DNA of 64,000 nt from Zygnema cylindricum (lineage: Eukaryota > Streptophyta > Zygnematophyceae > Zygnematales > Zygnemataceae), in the NCBI GenBank assembly GCA_037447655.1, contig JBBHKE010003380.1:237284-301283 (forward strand), in the 5' to 3' direction. The notes under the pieces are model-generated. The model was not told where the DNA came from. It saw only the letters and a list, made by a program, of their open reading frames with translations, and did not search any database. Below, piece by piece: positions 11,329 through 22,720 of this stretch; the first letter of the stretch is position 1, and each line of letters begins with the position of its first letter. The position numbers and the translations under genes are program-made.

Positions 11329-13500
11329 GATCATTGAATCCAGCATAGCGTTAATAACACAGTTTTTGAACACACCGACCTTTACAAAACAACGATTCAC
11401 GATGCACCGTTGGCACACTTTGTTTAACTGTTCTATGTGCAAATCCCAGTTTAACAATGGCCGTCACAAACTACGCCGTGAACTGTGGGATATGTAGCGA
11501 GGAGGAGAAATTGACCGATTGGTTCCTTACAGGAGCAGAAATGGAAAGCAGTACGGTACCGTACGGTCAAGCTGAAAGTCCTCGACCATCCACCGATGTT
11601 ACAAAACCGTGCTGCAACTGTTGGAGTTTGTCTTATCTGGGACATAGATGTAAAAATCTGCTATCCGATTCCCATAGCAGCCGTACTTGATTTTGTACGA
11701 AAAAAAAATCTTGGTTTACAATGATGCGGCCTACTCTGGTCTTCCGTAATTCACGCTCCTATATTTTTGAAGGATACGCTAAGTTTCGCAAGTATTCTCT
11801 GATGGCAAAATACGCGATTTTATGGATCCTCCTTTTCTTAAGTAAGATATGGATTTCATCGCACTTGTGATTTCACCGCGCCACTTGATGATGACGAAGA
11901 ATCAAATCTAATGTGACAGAGTCTTCCGAGGACATGTGTCGTCCAGTTACGTCGGCACGTCACTGCACACATATCCAATTTTGTTCAAGACTTTAAACCA
12001 TCGAAAGGGCAATTCGTTTCCTTGTCGTATGCGAATAATGAAACGGAGAAAAAGACACGTTTTTTCACACTACAGCAAAAATATACAACTTTCGATTTCT
12101 TCAAAAACGATCGGGTGACGATACACGTGTCATTCACGACGTCAAAAATTAAAAGAAAAAAACAAGAAAATGAAGATATAACTTCTGAGTTCTGACATTT
12201 TCTTTAGACGCCTTATGTGCCATTGTTCATTGGCGAAAGCTTATTGGCCGGCTTACGTACTCTCAATCCGTGTACTATTTTCGTCCGTACAGTATTACGT
12301 CCCGTTTTATTGAAATCCGCTTACCAGGCCGCGTCAAGGACTGTACTTTAGGGTTAGGCTGTGCCAGCTCGACAGGACCGGCTGGCAGTTATGCAGCGAA
12401 TGGCGGTTTGCCACTGAGGAAAATATTGTTTCACAGGAATTGGTAAGCCACATGGCTACCAACCGATTGGCTGGTTCTGTAAAAAGTACAGTACTGTACT
12501 TATCTCATAACAGCCTGCCATGTGTTACGGAACTGGCAGTTGAGGAACCCAATGGAAAAATACGACAAAAAAATGACAAAAAAAATTCAACCAATGAGGT
12601 GACATTACCTGCACATCATTTTTGTATTTCAAGACTTTTCCTTGGAAGTTCCGTTTCCTTGTCGTATGAAAATAATGGTAACGAACAAAAAAAGTACAGT
12701 TTTACCATTCTTCCGCAATAAAAACATTTTTTTCTTTCACGTTTAGGACTTGTCGTCCACGTTATGAAATTCCAGATTTCAGCGAATGAGGGTCTGCCGT
12801 TGAGATTATTTCAGTTTCACAAAATCGCATCCGTACATAAATCTCTAATCTGATTGGCTGGTTCTGTGGAAGAGGATTTCTTAGTCATTGACAGCCTGCC
12901 ATGTACTGTGGGAGCTCGGAAGTCAACAGGGGTAGACGTGGCAGAATCAAAAATCGCCAACATAAAATCCAACACCATAATTCCGTACGCTATTTTCAAA
13001 ATATGGATTTTACCAGCAGCAACCAGACAGCAGAAACATGTACGGAAATTTATTTCCTTGTAGGGTTGAAGGCTTGAAGCCGCATAATCTGTACGGAAAG
13101 AACGTCCTATAACTGCCACGCTCCGCAGTCAAAGCGCCGTACCTTGCAGTCCATCTTTGGCGGATCTCGCTTTAAATGCGCTCCACGTCAGGAACCTCCA
13201 TAATTATTTAGAATCAGTACACGTTGAAGAAAAATAAATTAAGTTTTTGGTAATCGGTGCTTATTTCTAAATTATGCGATGGAATTTTCTTGTCATCAAG
13301 TTGGGAGAACCTTTCACGATCGACCACGTAGTGAATCTGACACACACGCGATTCGATTGCGTCGACTGCCAATGACCCAATCAGCTCTGCGATAGTTTTT
13401 TGTCGCAAGTGTTTCCTCGTGCAACTCTTCCTGGACGAGAACGATCTTCCCAAGGGAAACCGTTCGTACAGCTGTCTCTGTAAAGGGGCGTTATTGTACG
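11329..13500. other. Gene-poor DNA with dispersed direct repeats
   Basis: Two pairs of diverged direct repeats are visible. TTTCCTTGTCGTATG starts one pair near 12018 and 12657. The other pair, near 12466 and 12850, runs from GATTGGCTGGTTCTGT to ACAGCCTGCCATGT. They point to old copies of one repeat family. I see no coding region with a recognisable product. Confidence 0.5.
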
Positions 13501-13520
13501 GCTCCTCTCCTATCGCTTCC

Positions 13521-13530
13521 GTATATATTC
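13521..13530 (+). promoter_or_regulatory. TATA box of the 257-residue protein gene
   Basis: GTATATATTC lies about 220 bases before the start codon at 13744. It is followed by a CT-rich leader (13610-13665) of the kind often seen in plant 5' UTRs. Transcription would be expected to begin near 13550-13560. Confidence 0.5.
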
Positions 13531-13743
13531 AGACGCCACATCATCTCTACGACAAAAAATCGAAGCCATAAGAGAACAACTTCTCATTCGCAGACGACAA
13601 ACATAAAAGGCATCTTTCTCTCTCGCAAATCTTTGTCTCTCTCTCCCCTTCCCCTCTCCAAGTCTCCAACCCTTAGCGAATTTTTTTAAAACACAGAAAC
13701 CCTAAAAAGTTTTCCTATTGGACCTTAGCACCCTACGGCTTGA

Positions 13744-14517
13744 ATGGCCGACATTTCTGTGGCGCCCGCAAGTGCCAATTTTTCGCACGGAATCCAAACC
13801 TTTTCCGTATTTCTCCCTTGCCCCTCATTGGGCAACATGGACCTCAACAGTGCGAACCCTAGAACGGATGCACTAAACGACAGCAAACTCGATCGCCTCC
13901 TCGGGAACGACGAAGCGAGCTGCTCCACAACCTTGAAAGCTGACGCGACCGTCGATTTTTCGTTGACGGACGTTTCGAGAAAACTCAAAGGCATTTCCGT
14001 ATCGGACGGTCGGAAGGGAGTCCTACGTGGCAATCTCAGATCCTCGAGCGCCAAAAAAGTGTCGTTTGCGGAGAATCTGACGCCCTTCACGGCGAATCTC
14101 AAACGGAGCGTCACGATTGGCGCAGTTTCGATCCAGACTCTGATCCCAGAAGATATCGGATCTCTCGGCGTCGCGCAAAACGACGAAAATCCGGACAGCC
14201 GCCGCCGCAGTAGTACGGACACAGAATCCGGCGCGGAAACTGCGGGCGTGGCTCCCGAGGCGTCGTTGGGCGGCAGAAATTTTGACGACGTGTGGGCGTC
14301 GCTGCAGTCGTGCGACGGCGGAAGTTCGCCGGAGGACGACGCGGAAGACGACGAAAAGACGGATGACGATGCGTACGGAAAGAGTACGAATTTGTCGCGT
14401 GCGGCGTCTGACATGCTTTGGCAGTTGCGGCGGTTCGAAGTTTTGGGGGCGTCGCACGGAACTCCCAAAGCGGCCGACGGGCAGGAAAACAAACTTTTGA
14501 AAAAAGTGTCCTTTTGA
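13744..14517 (+). CDS. Unrecognised acidic Ser-rich protein with two KKVSF motifs, 257 aa
   Basis: I do not recognise the family. The frame is intronless, starts in a good context (gaATGGCC), ends at TGA 14515-14517 and is clearly GC-richer than its surroundings, which favours a real gene. The protein looks disordered and has no signal peptide or membrane segment. KKVSF occurs at residues 104-108 and again as the last five residues (253-257). This fits the RVxF docking motif used by partners of protein phosphatase 1. RRRSS at 153-157 is a candidate basophilic kinase site, and 197-209 is an acidic run (EDDAEDDEKTDDD). A conserved-looking helix-like stretch ASDMLWQLRRFEVLG lies at 221-235. A regulatory or targeting subunit of PP1 is only an inference. 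Antisense and shifted frames over the same span are shadows. Confidence 0.65.
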   Translation: MADISVAPASANFSHGIQTFSVFLPCPSLGNMDLNSANPRTDALNDSKLDRLLGNDEASCSTTLKADATVDFSLTDVSRKLKGISVSDGRKGVLRGNLRSSSAKKVSFAENLTPFTANLKRSVTIGAVSIQTLIPEDIGSLGVAQNDENPDSRRRSSTDTESGAETAGVAPEASLGGRNFDDVWASLQSCDGGSSPEDDAEDDEKTDDDAYGKSTNLSRAASDMLWQLRRFEVLGASHGTPKAADGQENKLLKKVSF

Positions 14518-14581
14518 TCACGGGCAGCCGAAAAAAAATAACCGAAAGGGGGAGGGCGCTTTCGGTTGGTGGACTTGTTAA

Positions 14582-15310
14582 ATGTTTTTTTTTTTTTATT
14601 TAATTTTTAACTTTTTAACTATTTTGAATTTTTAATTTTTTTCTGAGGTGACTTCACTTGATCTGGGAATTTTTTATTTTCCGTCTGTGTTTTTTTTGGG
14701 GTACTTGGGATGCAAGAATTGTAAAAATAAAAAGCCCAAATTCCAAAGAAAAATGTAGTTTCCAGATTTTTTTTATTTTTTTTTGAGGGAAAGGGGGTGG
14801 GGGGTGAGGAGGGAGAGAGAAGCTAGCGGGAAGGAAGGTTTTAGGTTTCAAAACCTTTTTTTTTTTTTTTACTTAGTAATGTTTTAATATTATTAAAAAA
14901 AAAATTTATTCAGCTTCAGGTTTAGAAAAGGACAAAAGCAGGACTAGACAGAAATGGGATTAGACAAAATTGGATAGGACAGAATTATAGTAGGACAAAA
15001 TTACAATAGGACAAAATTAGAGTAGACTTTTTACGACGATTATCGTTTTGTTGGAGAAAAGGAAATTGTCGGAAATGAAAAACTTTATTATTTTTTGTGT
15101 CATTTTGTGCCCATTTTTCCTTCCCTTTTTCATTTTTTTTTTTTTGGTTCTGTTTTTTGGTTTTAGCTGTTATCATTTTTGTTATTTTTTTAATCTGTTT
15201 TTTTGCGTTTCCTTCCTTGCTTCCCTCCTTCCCTTTCCCTTCTTCCCCCCAGTCCCTTCCTCCTCCTCCCCCCTCCCTCCCCCCCCCCCTTAGTATTAAT
15301 TCCTTTTTTT
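14582..15310. repeat. Poly-T, poly-A and C-rich low-complexity stretch
   Basis: Homopolymer T runs alternate with A runs and, at 15225-15290, with dense CCTCC tracts. The frames through it encode only F, P, S and L runs. A short tandem motif of the type TAGGACAAAATTA repeats at 14940-15025. Confidence 0.75.
14726..14731 (+). promoter_or_regulatory. Candidate poly(A) signal AATAAA
   Basis: AATAAA lies about 210 bases after the stop codon of the 257-residue protein gene, in a T-rich 3' flank. Position and sequence fit; usage is unproven. Confidence 0.35.
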
Positions 15311-15889
15311 TTTTTAAATCCTTAAAAAAGTAAAACAATCCAAAAACCCTAAAAACCATAAAATGAAAAAAACAAGAACCCAGATACCCCATTTTCAAAA
15401 ACCCTTTTTATTTCTCTTAACTTTTCTCTCCCTTTCTCTATCTCTCCCCCGTCCTGTTTGTTTCTTTTACATATTTTTATTATTTTATTGCCATTCCTTT
15501 ATTTCCACTTTTTTTAGTTCTTATTTTTTTAACAGTTCTCGCCTTTTCTAAAATAACAAAAATAAAATTTTAAGCCCATTTTGTACCCACAACACAAGAA
15601 ATAGAATTTAAAAAAAACCCTAACTCTTTGTTTCTTACTCAATTATCTTTTCCACATTAGGTCAAAATGGAAATTTGAAATTCAAAATTGTTGTCGTCAT
15701 AAGATGTGACGTCACAAAAAAATTCCCTAGGGAGATTTTTCTCCGGTAAACCCGAAAATTTATTTGTTGTATTTATTTTTTCCCTTAAAACTCTTTTAGG
15801 TGTTTTAAGAATCCCTTTTTCCCATTTCATGAGAAAGTTTTTGAGTCCATTTCACAAAACTCCGAAATCACCGAAAATTTTATCTATAA

Positions 15890-16232
15890 CCTCTCCCTTT
15901 ACTTCTCCTTCTCCCTCTCCCTCTTTTTCTTCCTCTCCCTCCCTCTTCCTCTCCCTCTCTGCTTCCCTCTCCCTCTCCTTCTCCCTCGCTCCTTCCCTCT
16001 CCCTCTCCTTCTCCCTCTCCCTCTTTTTCTCCCTCTCCCTCCCTCTTCCTCTCCCTCTCTCCTTCTCTCTCTCTCCTTCCCTCTCCCTCTCCTTCTCCCT
16101 CTCTCCTTCCCTCTCCCTCTCCCTCTCCTTCTCCCTCTCTCCTTCCCTCTCCCTCTCCTTCTCACTCTTTCTCTCGCTCTCCCTCCCCTCTTCTTCTTTC
16201 TCACTATTTCCCTCTCCTCCCTCTCCCTCTCC
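15890..16232. repeat. Polypyrimidine CTCCCT microsatellite, about 340 bp
   Basis: Nearly every base is C or T on the + strand, in CTCCCT and CTCCTT units with interruptions. The 194-codon frame across it (15706-16290) consists of Ser, Leu, Phe and Pro runs and is not a gene. Such tracts can form triplex (H-DNA) structures. Confidence 0.9.
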
Positions 16233-17058
16233 CTTTGTCTCAAAAAATCATAAAATCGAACACATTTTTAACAATCATTTAAAACCCTAAAACTCAATTC
16301 TGTTAGAAAATTATAAGTGCTAACACTTTTCTAGAATTGACCACACTAAATTACATTTCGCAATGGGGTTAATTTTGGGAAAAGTAATAAAAAAACTCAC
16401 TAATATAATGTGATTGACGTCAATTTGTGATTTGGGGTAAAAAAAAAACAACCTCAAAAATAACTTACGAGGGATAATTTACTGTTTATTTTATCATTCG
16501 TTGTACCTACATGATGTACCTTCGTGCTTTTTTTATGAAGTCTTCTTATTATTATGGTATCGTTGATTACTTCTTATTTATTTTTATCACTTTCTAATAT
16601 TTATTAGTTTATATGATTTATTAGTTATTAATAGTCACTGTTATGTATAGAGAAGAGCAATGTAGATTTACCACGATTGTTTTTTTGATTTTTTGTTTGT
16701 TCATTGACGTATTTTTTAAAGGCATTATAATGCTCCATGGATATGAGGAGAGAGTCTTGCCCACAAATTATATATAAACAAGTATAAATGGACTACTTGA
16801 TATTGGGATAGGAGAGTTGTGCTTAATGGAGAGAGTGTGTTCCCAAAGGAGCCCAATGCATCGTTTGAGGCCAATAAATGATATAGAGTACACAAGTACT
16901 ATGCCCCAAGACTATGTACTATATTCTGTATAGTATTTTCCTGTATGCACTGTATTATGCATCATATCACGTATCAAAATCCTGTTCGTAATTTGTAACA
17001 AAAAGTAAGGAAGTACAATTAGGATGCGTCGCCATGTACTTGAAACTTAGCTAACTTA
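16233..17058. other. AT-rich DNA; end of a TTA-type element relic at its right edge
   Basis: No gene is visible. At 17017-17058 the string starting GGATGCGTCGCCATGT followed by ACTTGAAACTTAGC matches the left end of the element at 8517. A relic of that family therefore existed here before the 17059 element inserted at its TTA. Confidence 0.5.
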
Positions 17059-18006
17059 GGGCGTGTCCCCATGTAACCGAAACTTTGAAACGTTATTTTG
17101 GATTTTAGCGCAGATTTTACGGTGTATTTTTCAAATTGTCCCTATGTCAATCGTTACTTGCGCGTTCATTACTTCGAATATGTGACAGTTGTAGACGTCT
17201 ACAAAATGTGCGACAGTCTACGAAACGAAATGTAGACGACTACGAAACTACGAAACTTCCTAAAAACGGTGACGGTTGTAGATGTTGAGGTTTTTGTGAC
17301 ATAGCGCAGTCGTGCTACCATGTGACGTCATCAGTACGTAGATTTTCCACCATGGCTTCCTTATTTCGTTTTCTTATCTTTTATCATTCGATATGCCATC
17401 AAACTTAGACCAAAAGTATTCAAAAATAAGAAAAAAATATATCTTTCATTTGATACTATTATTGTTGCATCTCGTGTAGATTAGAGAGAAAGAGGAGTGG
17501 TCGAGAGAGAAAGAAGGGGAGAGACGAGGACAACGTAAAATTTTGCAAAGGACCCATGAAGGAAAGTGGAGGTCCGAGACCTCTGCAATTTTTTTTCTGT
17601 ACATGTTTGTCATTTTGTTATGTGCATGCGCGTGACGAGCAGTGAAAAAAATAGCGTGTACTTTCCTTCGTGCAAAATATTTGGAAAACGTTTGACGCGT
17701 GCAATCCAGGTTTTCTATTCGTCAATAGGGTAGTATTTTGATTAAAATCAGGTCGCGATTTGATTCCAGTGCAAGTGTGAAGATGAGCTGGAAGTGGGTC
17801 GCGATGATAAGGGTCGAAAAAAGGAAAACGCCAAAATTTGTTAAGATGACGACAAATATCAAGTACATTCAAAGTATAGACTTGACGTTTGCTGTACTTT
17901 TAAAGAATCGATTTTTTTGTACGTCTAAAGTTTTTATCGTACGGACCTGCGTTTTGTGCGAAAACGACAGATTAAAGTCGATACTTTAACACATGGGGAC
18001 GTACCC
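17059..18006. mobile_element. Nonautonomous PIF/Harbinger-like element, 948 bp, inverted sister of 10381-11325
   Basis: The left end GGGCGTGTCCCCATGT pairs with the right end GGGTACGTCCCCATGT read on the other strand (14 of 16 bases). The flanks are TTA on the left and TAA on the right. The whole body matches 10381-11325 in reverse complement, for example the blocks around 17590-17810 and 10540-10740. There is no coding capacity. Confidence 0.8.
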
Positions 18007-18356
18007 TAAGGAAATCCAAATAATCACCATGATACTTTTTCATCCGGAAATCGTGGCGGTTTAGTGATATGTCAAATCGATATATCGATCATCGGTAAGT
18101 GAATAAATAGTACATATCGATTTTCGGTTAGAGGCGCCGAAGCCCGAAAGTGAACAAGAAAAGGAATTGGAGATTGATATGATAAAGGTACGACTAGACA
18201 TCGATGTACGGATACAATTTCAATAAATGCTACGGGACACCTTGTCACGGAAAGCCAATATCCACGGAGATTCATCAAGAAAGATTCGGCGGTAAATCTG
18301 GCGAATCGCCGGATCTGTAACGTCACGTCTAATTCAGTCACGGCCGACTACCTGTA

Positions 18357-18364
18357 GTACATGC
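18357..18364. repeat. hAT target site duplication, left copy
   Basis: GTACATGC directly precedes the element's first base; the same 8 bases follow its last base at 22669-22676. Confidence 0.95.
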
Positions 18365-18770
18365 TAGTGTTGGGTATCGGGTAATTTTATATCGCGATAA
18401 TTCGATATTCGATATATCGAATATTGATCGGTCAGAGTCCTCGATATATCGTACCGAGACCAACATAAAATATCGCGATGGATATGTCGTACTTTTTAAA
18501 TTTTTAATTTTGTATAAAATGTAATTTTACCGAAAAGTAAAATATCTGTGCACCGTGAGACGCCACGTACGACGTGAATTCTACTCCGTAACTTCACGGT
18601 AAACGCCGCAAAATGGAACCGCAAAAAAATTACTAATTTCGTACTGCATAGAATTCATTACTTAGTACGGACAGAACTTGACGTACGAAAATAACTAGTA
18701 CGGACAGAACTTGACGTACGAAAATAACAAAGTAAATTAGTCAAAAGATTGAACTGACGAAAAAAAATTA

Positions 18771-18812
18771 CCTCTCTCTCTCTCTCACTCTCTCTCTCTC
18801 TCTCTCTCTCTT
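18771..18812. repeat. CT microsatellite in the hAT leader
   Basis: Nearly pure CT dinucleotides lie 31 bases before the transposase start codon. It may serve as a CT-rich 5' UTR or promoter element. Confidence 0.8.
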
Positions 18813-18842
18813 CGTTTCAGCGAAGAACTTTTAGCTTTCTCC

Positions 18843-21013
18843 ATGGATTCCCAAGGGATAGGAGGTAGCATGGAAGGTTTAGAGGATGATGACACCCAGC
18901 TACTTCCAGATATGGAGAATGTACACATGGAAAACTCATTAGAAATTCCAAATCAGTTTAGGGATGCGAGAAAGGTCGTTCCCAAAGAGGTAAATTCTAA
19001 AGTTTGGCGTCACTTTAAAGTCTTACATAGTGGGAAGCATTCAGACAAGGCTTTTTGCAATCATTGTGATTTGCCTGTTGCAAGAGTGAAGTTGATGAGT
19101 CCTACCAACTTACTCTCTCACTTAAGGGTTCATCACAGAAAGTTATTTACAGGGGATAAATTGAAAGAAATAGAAGAAAAGCCGGGAGCTTTGGAGGATT
19201 TCGTACAAAGAGGAGCAACCACATAATTTAAAGACAGGCTCATACGGTGGATCGTGTTGGACTATAAGCCACTAAGTATCGTGGAGAGCCCAAAATTTCG
19301 AGAAATGGTGAAGGGCTTGGCGCCAAAGGTCGTGATTCCACATCAGCGTGGACTAATTTCGAGAATGGAGGAAATCGAGATGAAGGTCCGCCTAAGTTTA
19401 GGGAAGCTTCTGGAAGGTGAAACCTTAAGCATTACTATGGACACATGGACATCGTTGTCCAATGAATCCTTTTGTTCCATGACAGCGCACTTCATCAACT
19501 CTGATTGGGATCTTCAAAGTGTTTGTTTAGGATGCTCTCCTTTTCCTGGTAGCCATACCGCAGAAGCGATTGGTGAGAAGTGTAATGAAATGTTAGAAGG
19601 ATTTGACATTTCCGAAAAATCAGTGGCGGTTTGTGTAACCGATACAGCAGATGCTATGAAAAAAGCGGGAAAATCCATGTCTTGTGATTGGCATGGTTGC
19701 ATGGATCGTTTATTAGAGCTTGTCACAGGAAAGCTCTTTAATGGTCCTAGTGTTGCATCACACTTGAAAAGTGCACGCAACCTTGTGGGATTTTTTAGAA
19801 GCTCACCGAGAGCAACTAATATTCTAAAAAATGTTGCGAGTGAAATGAAGTGGAAAGTTCTAATTCCGGATGTAGCTACGAGGTGGTGGTCAACATACTC
19901 TATGCTCACTTCAATATTGTATTTGAAAAATCCGTTACAAGCAATCATGGCAACAATTGTGCCATCGAATGCGAGGTTGAGTGAAGAGGCGTGGATGATC
20001 ATTGAGAGAGGTGCGATTCTTTTAAAACCTTTCATGGTTGCCCAATATGTGTTGGAAGGGGAAAGTTATGTAACTTTGAGTTGGGTGCCGGTAATTGTCC
20101 ACTCACTACTTAAAGGACTAAAAAAAGTAGTGGATGACACTTCATATGGAGGATGTGATGATTTGGCAATTAATGCAATTGCGGAGAAGATCGTAACCGA
20201 TTTTGAGGGTCGATTTGGAACGTGTGAGTTAACAACCCTCCCAATGAAGATGTTTATTGCTTGTGCACTAGATCCTAGGACGAAAAACCTAGTATTTTTA
20301 ACACCTTTGGAGGTAGATAAGGTACGGCAAGAAATTGTCAACATGATGTTAGGAAAGTTTGACATGGATGCGGAATTGTTTGGACATTCGGAGGGTGATA
20401 GTGATAGGTTGATGATGGAAATTGGAAACATTCAAATGAGAAAGGTGTGAATGAAATTGAAGATGATGATGAGGATGACATTTTCATAGCATTACAAAGA
20501 GAGCATCCAATTTCTTCGGTAATGGAAACCGTTCAAAAACCTTCGGCCTCGGAACTCACGCGAGATGAGTTTAAGGAGCATTTGCTCCACGAAGTTCAAC
20601 TTTACAAAGGAAGAAGTGTTTTAGAACAATCACAACACGAACGGGCAAACCCATTGAAGTGGTGGGCCGAAAAGAAAAATTTGTTTCCGACATTGAGCTC
20701 TTTGGCTCGAATCATTTTAGCTATACCGGCCACTTCGGCTCCTTCCGAGCGAATTTTTTCCATGGCCGGTCAAATTAGCACGATTAAGCGAAACCGGTTG
20801 ACTCCGGAATCGGTGGAAAGACTTGTTTTTTTGAAAGGATCATGGCAAGCAACGGAATCGCTCATTAATATTCGTGACGACAAAGGAAAGGAGATTTTAA
20901 AAGAGGGAGACATTAACGACAACGATAAAAATAAGGTTGTTTCCAAGAAACGTCGGAAGGAAACGGGAAAGGAAATTGGAGATTGGTGGAATACTTTACC
21001 CAACAAAAAATAA
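18843..21013 (+). pseudogene. hAT transposase with BED zinc finger, broken by one stop and one frameshift
   Basis: The gene encodes a cut-and-paste transposase in three pieces. Piece 1 (18843-19226) holds a BED finger: CNHC at residues 72-75, then His 93 and His 97/98. A TAA at 19224-19226 breaks the frame, but the same frame continues after it (19254-20450). That part carries the catalytic core: Asp in ITMDTWTS and Asp in VCVTDTADAM. Near 20440 a one-base shift moves reading to 20447-21013. That piece has the third acidic residue in SERIFS and the C-terminal dimerisation domain (NPLKWWAEKK to RNRLTPESVERLVFL). All catalytic residues appear kept, so two small lesions are all that disable it. 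It sits inside the 18365-22668 element. Confidence 0.9.
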
Positions 21014-21111
21014 TTATGCAAAATTATGTTTTTTATGGAAGATTTGTAGGGTGCACGGTTGAGAGAATTTGAATTTCAGTTTTTTGGTCGTAGAAACATT
21101 GTGTAATTTAG

Positions 21112-21735
21112 ATTTGGATTTCGGATATTGGGAAATTGGGAAAGTAGAAAAATTGGGATTTTGGGATGATAGGATAATCACATGTTTGCATTTGGGAGAG
21201 GTGGAATTGTTGATGGAAAATTATATATTGAGGAAATGGATGTTGAAAATTTATGTTGCTAGTGTGAGAATTAATGGAAATTTCGGATTTGGATTTTGGA
21301 TTTTGAGAAATTGGGAAAATGGAAAATTCGGAATTTTGGGATTATAGAATAATCACATGTTTGCATTTGGGAGAGGTAGAATTGTTGATGGAAAATTATA
21401 TATTTGAGGAAATGGATGTTGAAAATTTATGATGTTAGTGTGAGAATTAATGGAAATTTCGGATTTGGATTTTGGTTTTTGAGAAATTGGGAAAATTGAA
21501 AATTCGGGATTTTGGGATTATAGAATAATCACATGTTTGCATTTAGGAGAGGTAGAATTGTTGATGGAAAATTATGTATTTGAGGAAATAGATTTAGAAA
21601 ATTTATTAGTGTGAGAATTAATGGAAATTTTGGAATTGGATTTTGAATATTGGGAAATTGGGAAAGTGGAAATTCGGGATTTTGGGATTATAGAATAATC
21701 ACATGTTTGAATGTGGGAGATGTCAAATTAAGCTC
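21112..21735. repeat. Tandem repeat, about 175-bp unit, 3.5 copies, inside the hAT element
   Basis: The string AATCACATGTTTGCATTTGG or a close form recurs near 21176, 21351, 21527 and 21697, giving spacings of about 175, 176 and 170 bases. The units are diverged. They follow the transposase stop codon. Confidence 0.85.
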
Positions 21736-22000
21736 ATGATTTGGACATGTTGGATTTTGAAATATTTGCGAGTTTGAATTTTTTTCATTTAGGGAATTAG
21801 AATTGAATATTGGGAAAATAAATAATTAATATTAATGTGGCCATATGGGTTACTTGTGGCCACATATTGATTTATGTTATATATTTGGAATTGGTATTGG
21901 AATTATATTGCACTTTTTGAATAGTAAAAAATGTGAATTTTAATATTATTGATGTTATAATTAGAGGTGTAATTTCAGAAATGTGGAATAGTAGTAGGTA

Positions 22001-22489
22001 ATACTACCACCTGCAGTACCACTACAGTACCACTAGTACTAACAGCACCTAGTACCACCAGCTGCAGCACTAGTACTAGCTGCAGCTGCTAGTACTACCA
22101 GCTGCAGCACTAGTACTAGCTGCAGCTGTTAGTACTACCAGCTGCAACACTAGTACTAGCAGCAGCTGTGATTACTACGGACTGCAACACTAGTACTAGC
22201 AGCAGCTGTTAGTATTACCAGCTGCAACACTAGTACTAGCAGCAGCTGTTAGTACTACCAGCTGCAACACTAGTACTAGCAGCAGCTGTTAGTATTACCA
22301 GCTGCAACACTAGTACTAGCAGCAGCTGTTAGTACTACCAGCTGCAACACTAGTACTAGCAGCAGCGGTTAGTACTACGGACTGCAACACTAGTACTAGC
22401 AGCAGCTGTTAGTACCAAGGATTACAACACAAGTACTAGCAGCAGCTGTTACTACTACGGGCTGCAGAAGCAGTAGTACTGGCAGTAGA
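22001..22489. repeat. 40-bp minisatellite rich in palindromes, inside the hAT element
   Basis: About twelve copies of a 40-base unit contain CTAGTACTAG (a perfect palindrome) and GCAGCAGCTGTTAGTACTAC. Early copies carry CAGCTGCAGCTG, also a perfect palindrome. The array lies just before the right subterminal region of the transposon. Confidence 0.9.
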
Positions 22490-22668
22490 CTACAAAAAAA
22501 AAACCTAGAAAAACATTCGATATATTGCGATATATTACATCGGCGATATATCAGTTAAATATCGCGATATTTCGATAATCGATATATCGAAGCGATATAT
22601 CGATTATCGGGTACCTAAAATTCGGTACATATCGAATATCGGCAAGTGGTCCTCGATACCCAACACTA

Positions 22669-22676
22669 GTACATGC
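22669..22676. repeat. hAT target site duplication, right copy
   Basis: GTACATGC, identical to 18357-18364. Confidence 0.95.
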
Positions 22677-22720
22677 ATAGCACACCTATTGGTTAGTCAT
22701 CATTACAGTACAGTTATGTA

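Larger units (their letters stand above)
18365..22668 (+). mobile_element. hAT superfamily DNA transposon, 4.3 kb, complete ends
   Basis: The ends TAGTGTTGGGTATCG and its inverse are flanked by a perfect 8-bp duplication, GTACATGC (18357-18364 and 22669-22676), the hallmark length for hAT elements. Both subterminal zones are packed with palindromic ATATCGATAT-like motifs, probably transposase binding sites. Inside are a CT microsatellite leader, the broken transposase gene, a 175-bp tandem repeat and a 40-bp minisatellite. The exact duplication suggests a fairly recent insertion, yet the gene is already broken. It may have been moved by an enzyme from another copy. Confidence 0.95.

Noticed and set aside
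13725-14492. 255-codon antisense frame over the 257-residue protein gene
   Set aside because: It is a shadow frame of the GC-rich plus-strand gene, which has the TATA box, leader and start context on its own strand.
15706-16290. 194-codon open frame of Ser-Leu-Phe-Pro runs
   Set aside because: It is a translation of the CTCCCT microsatellite; the opposite strand gives an equally open Arg-Glu-Gly frame.
22001-22489. CRISPR-like array of regular 40-bp repeats
   Set aside because: The units are head to tail without unique spacers, in a eukaryotic transposon; it is a minisatellite.
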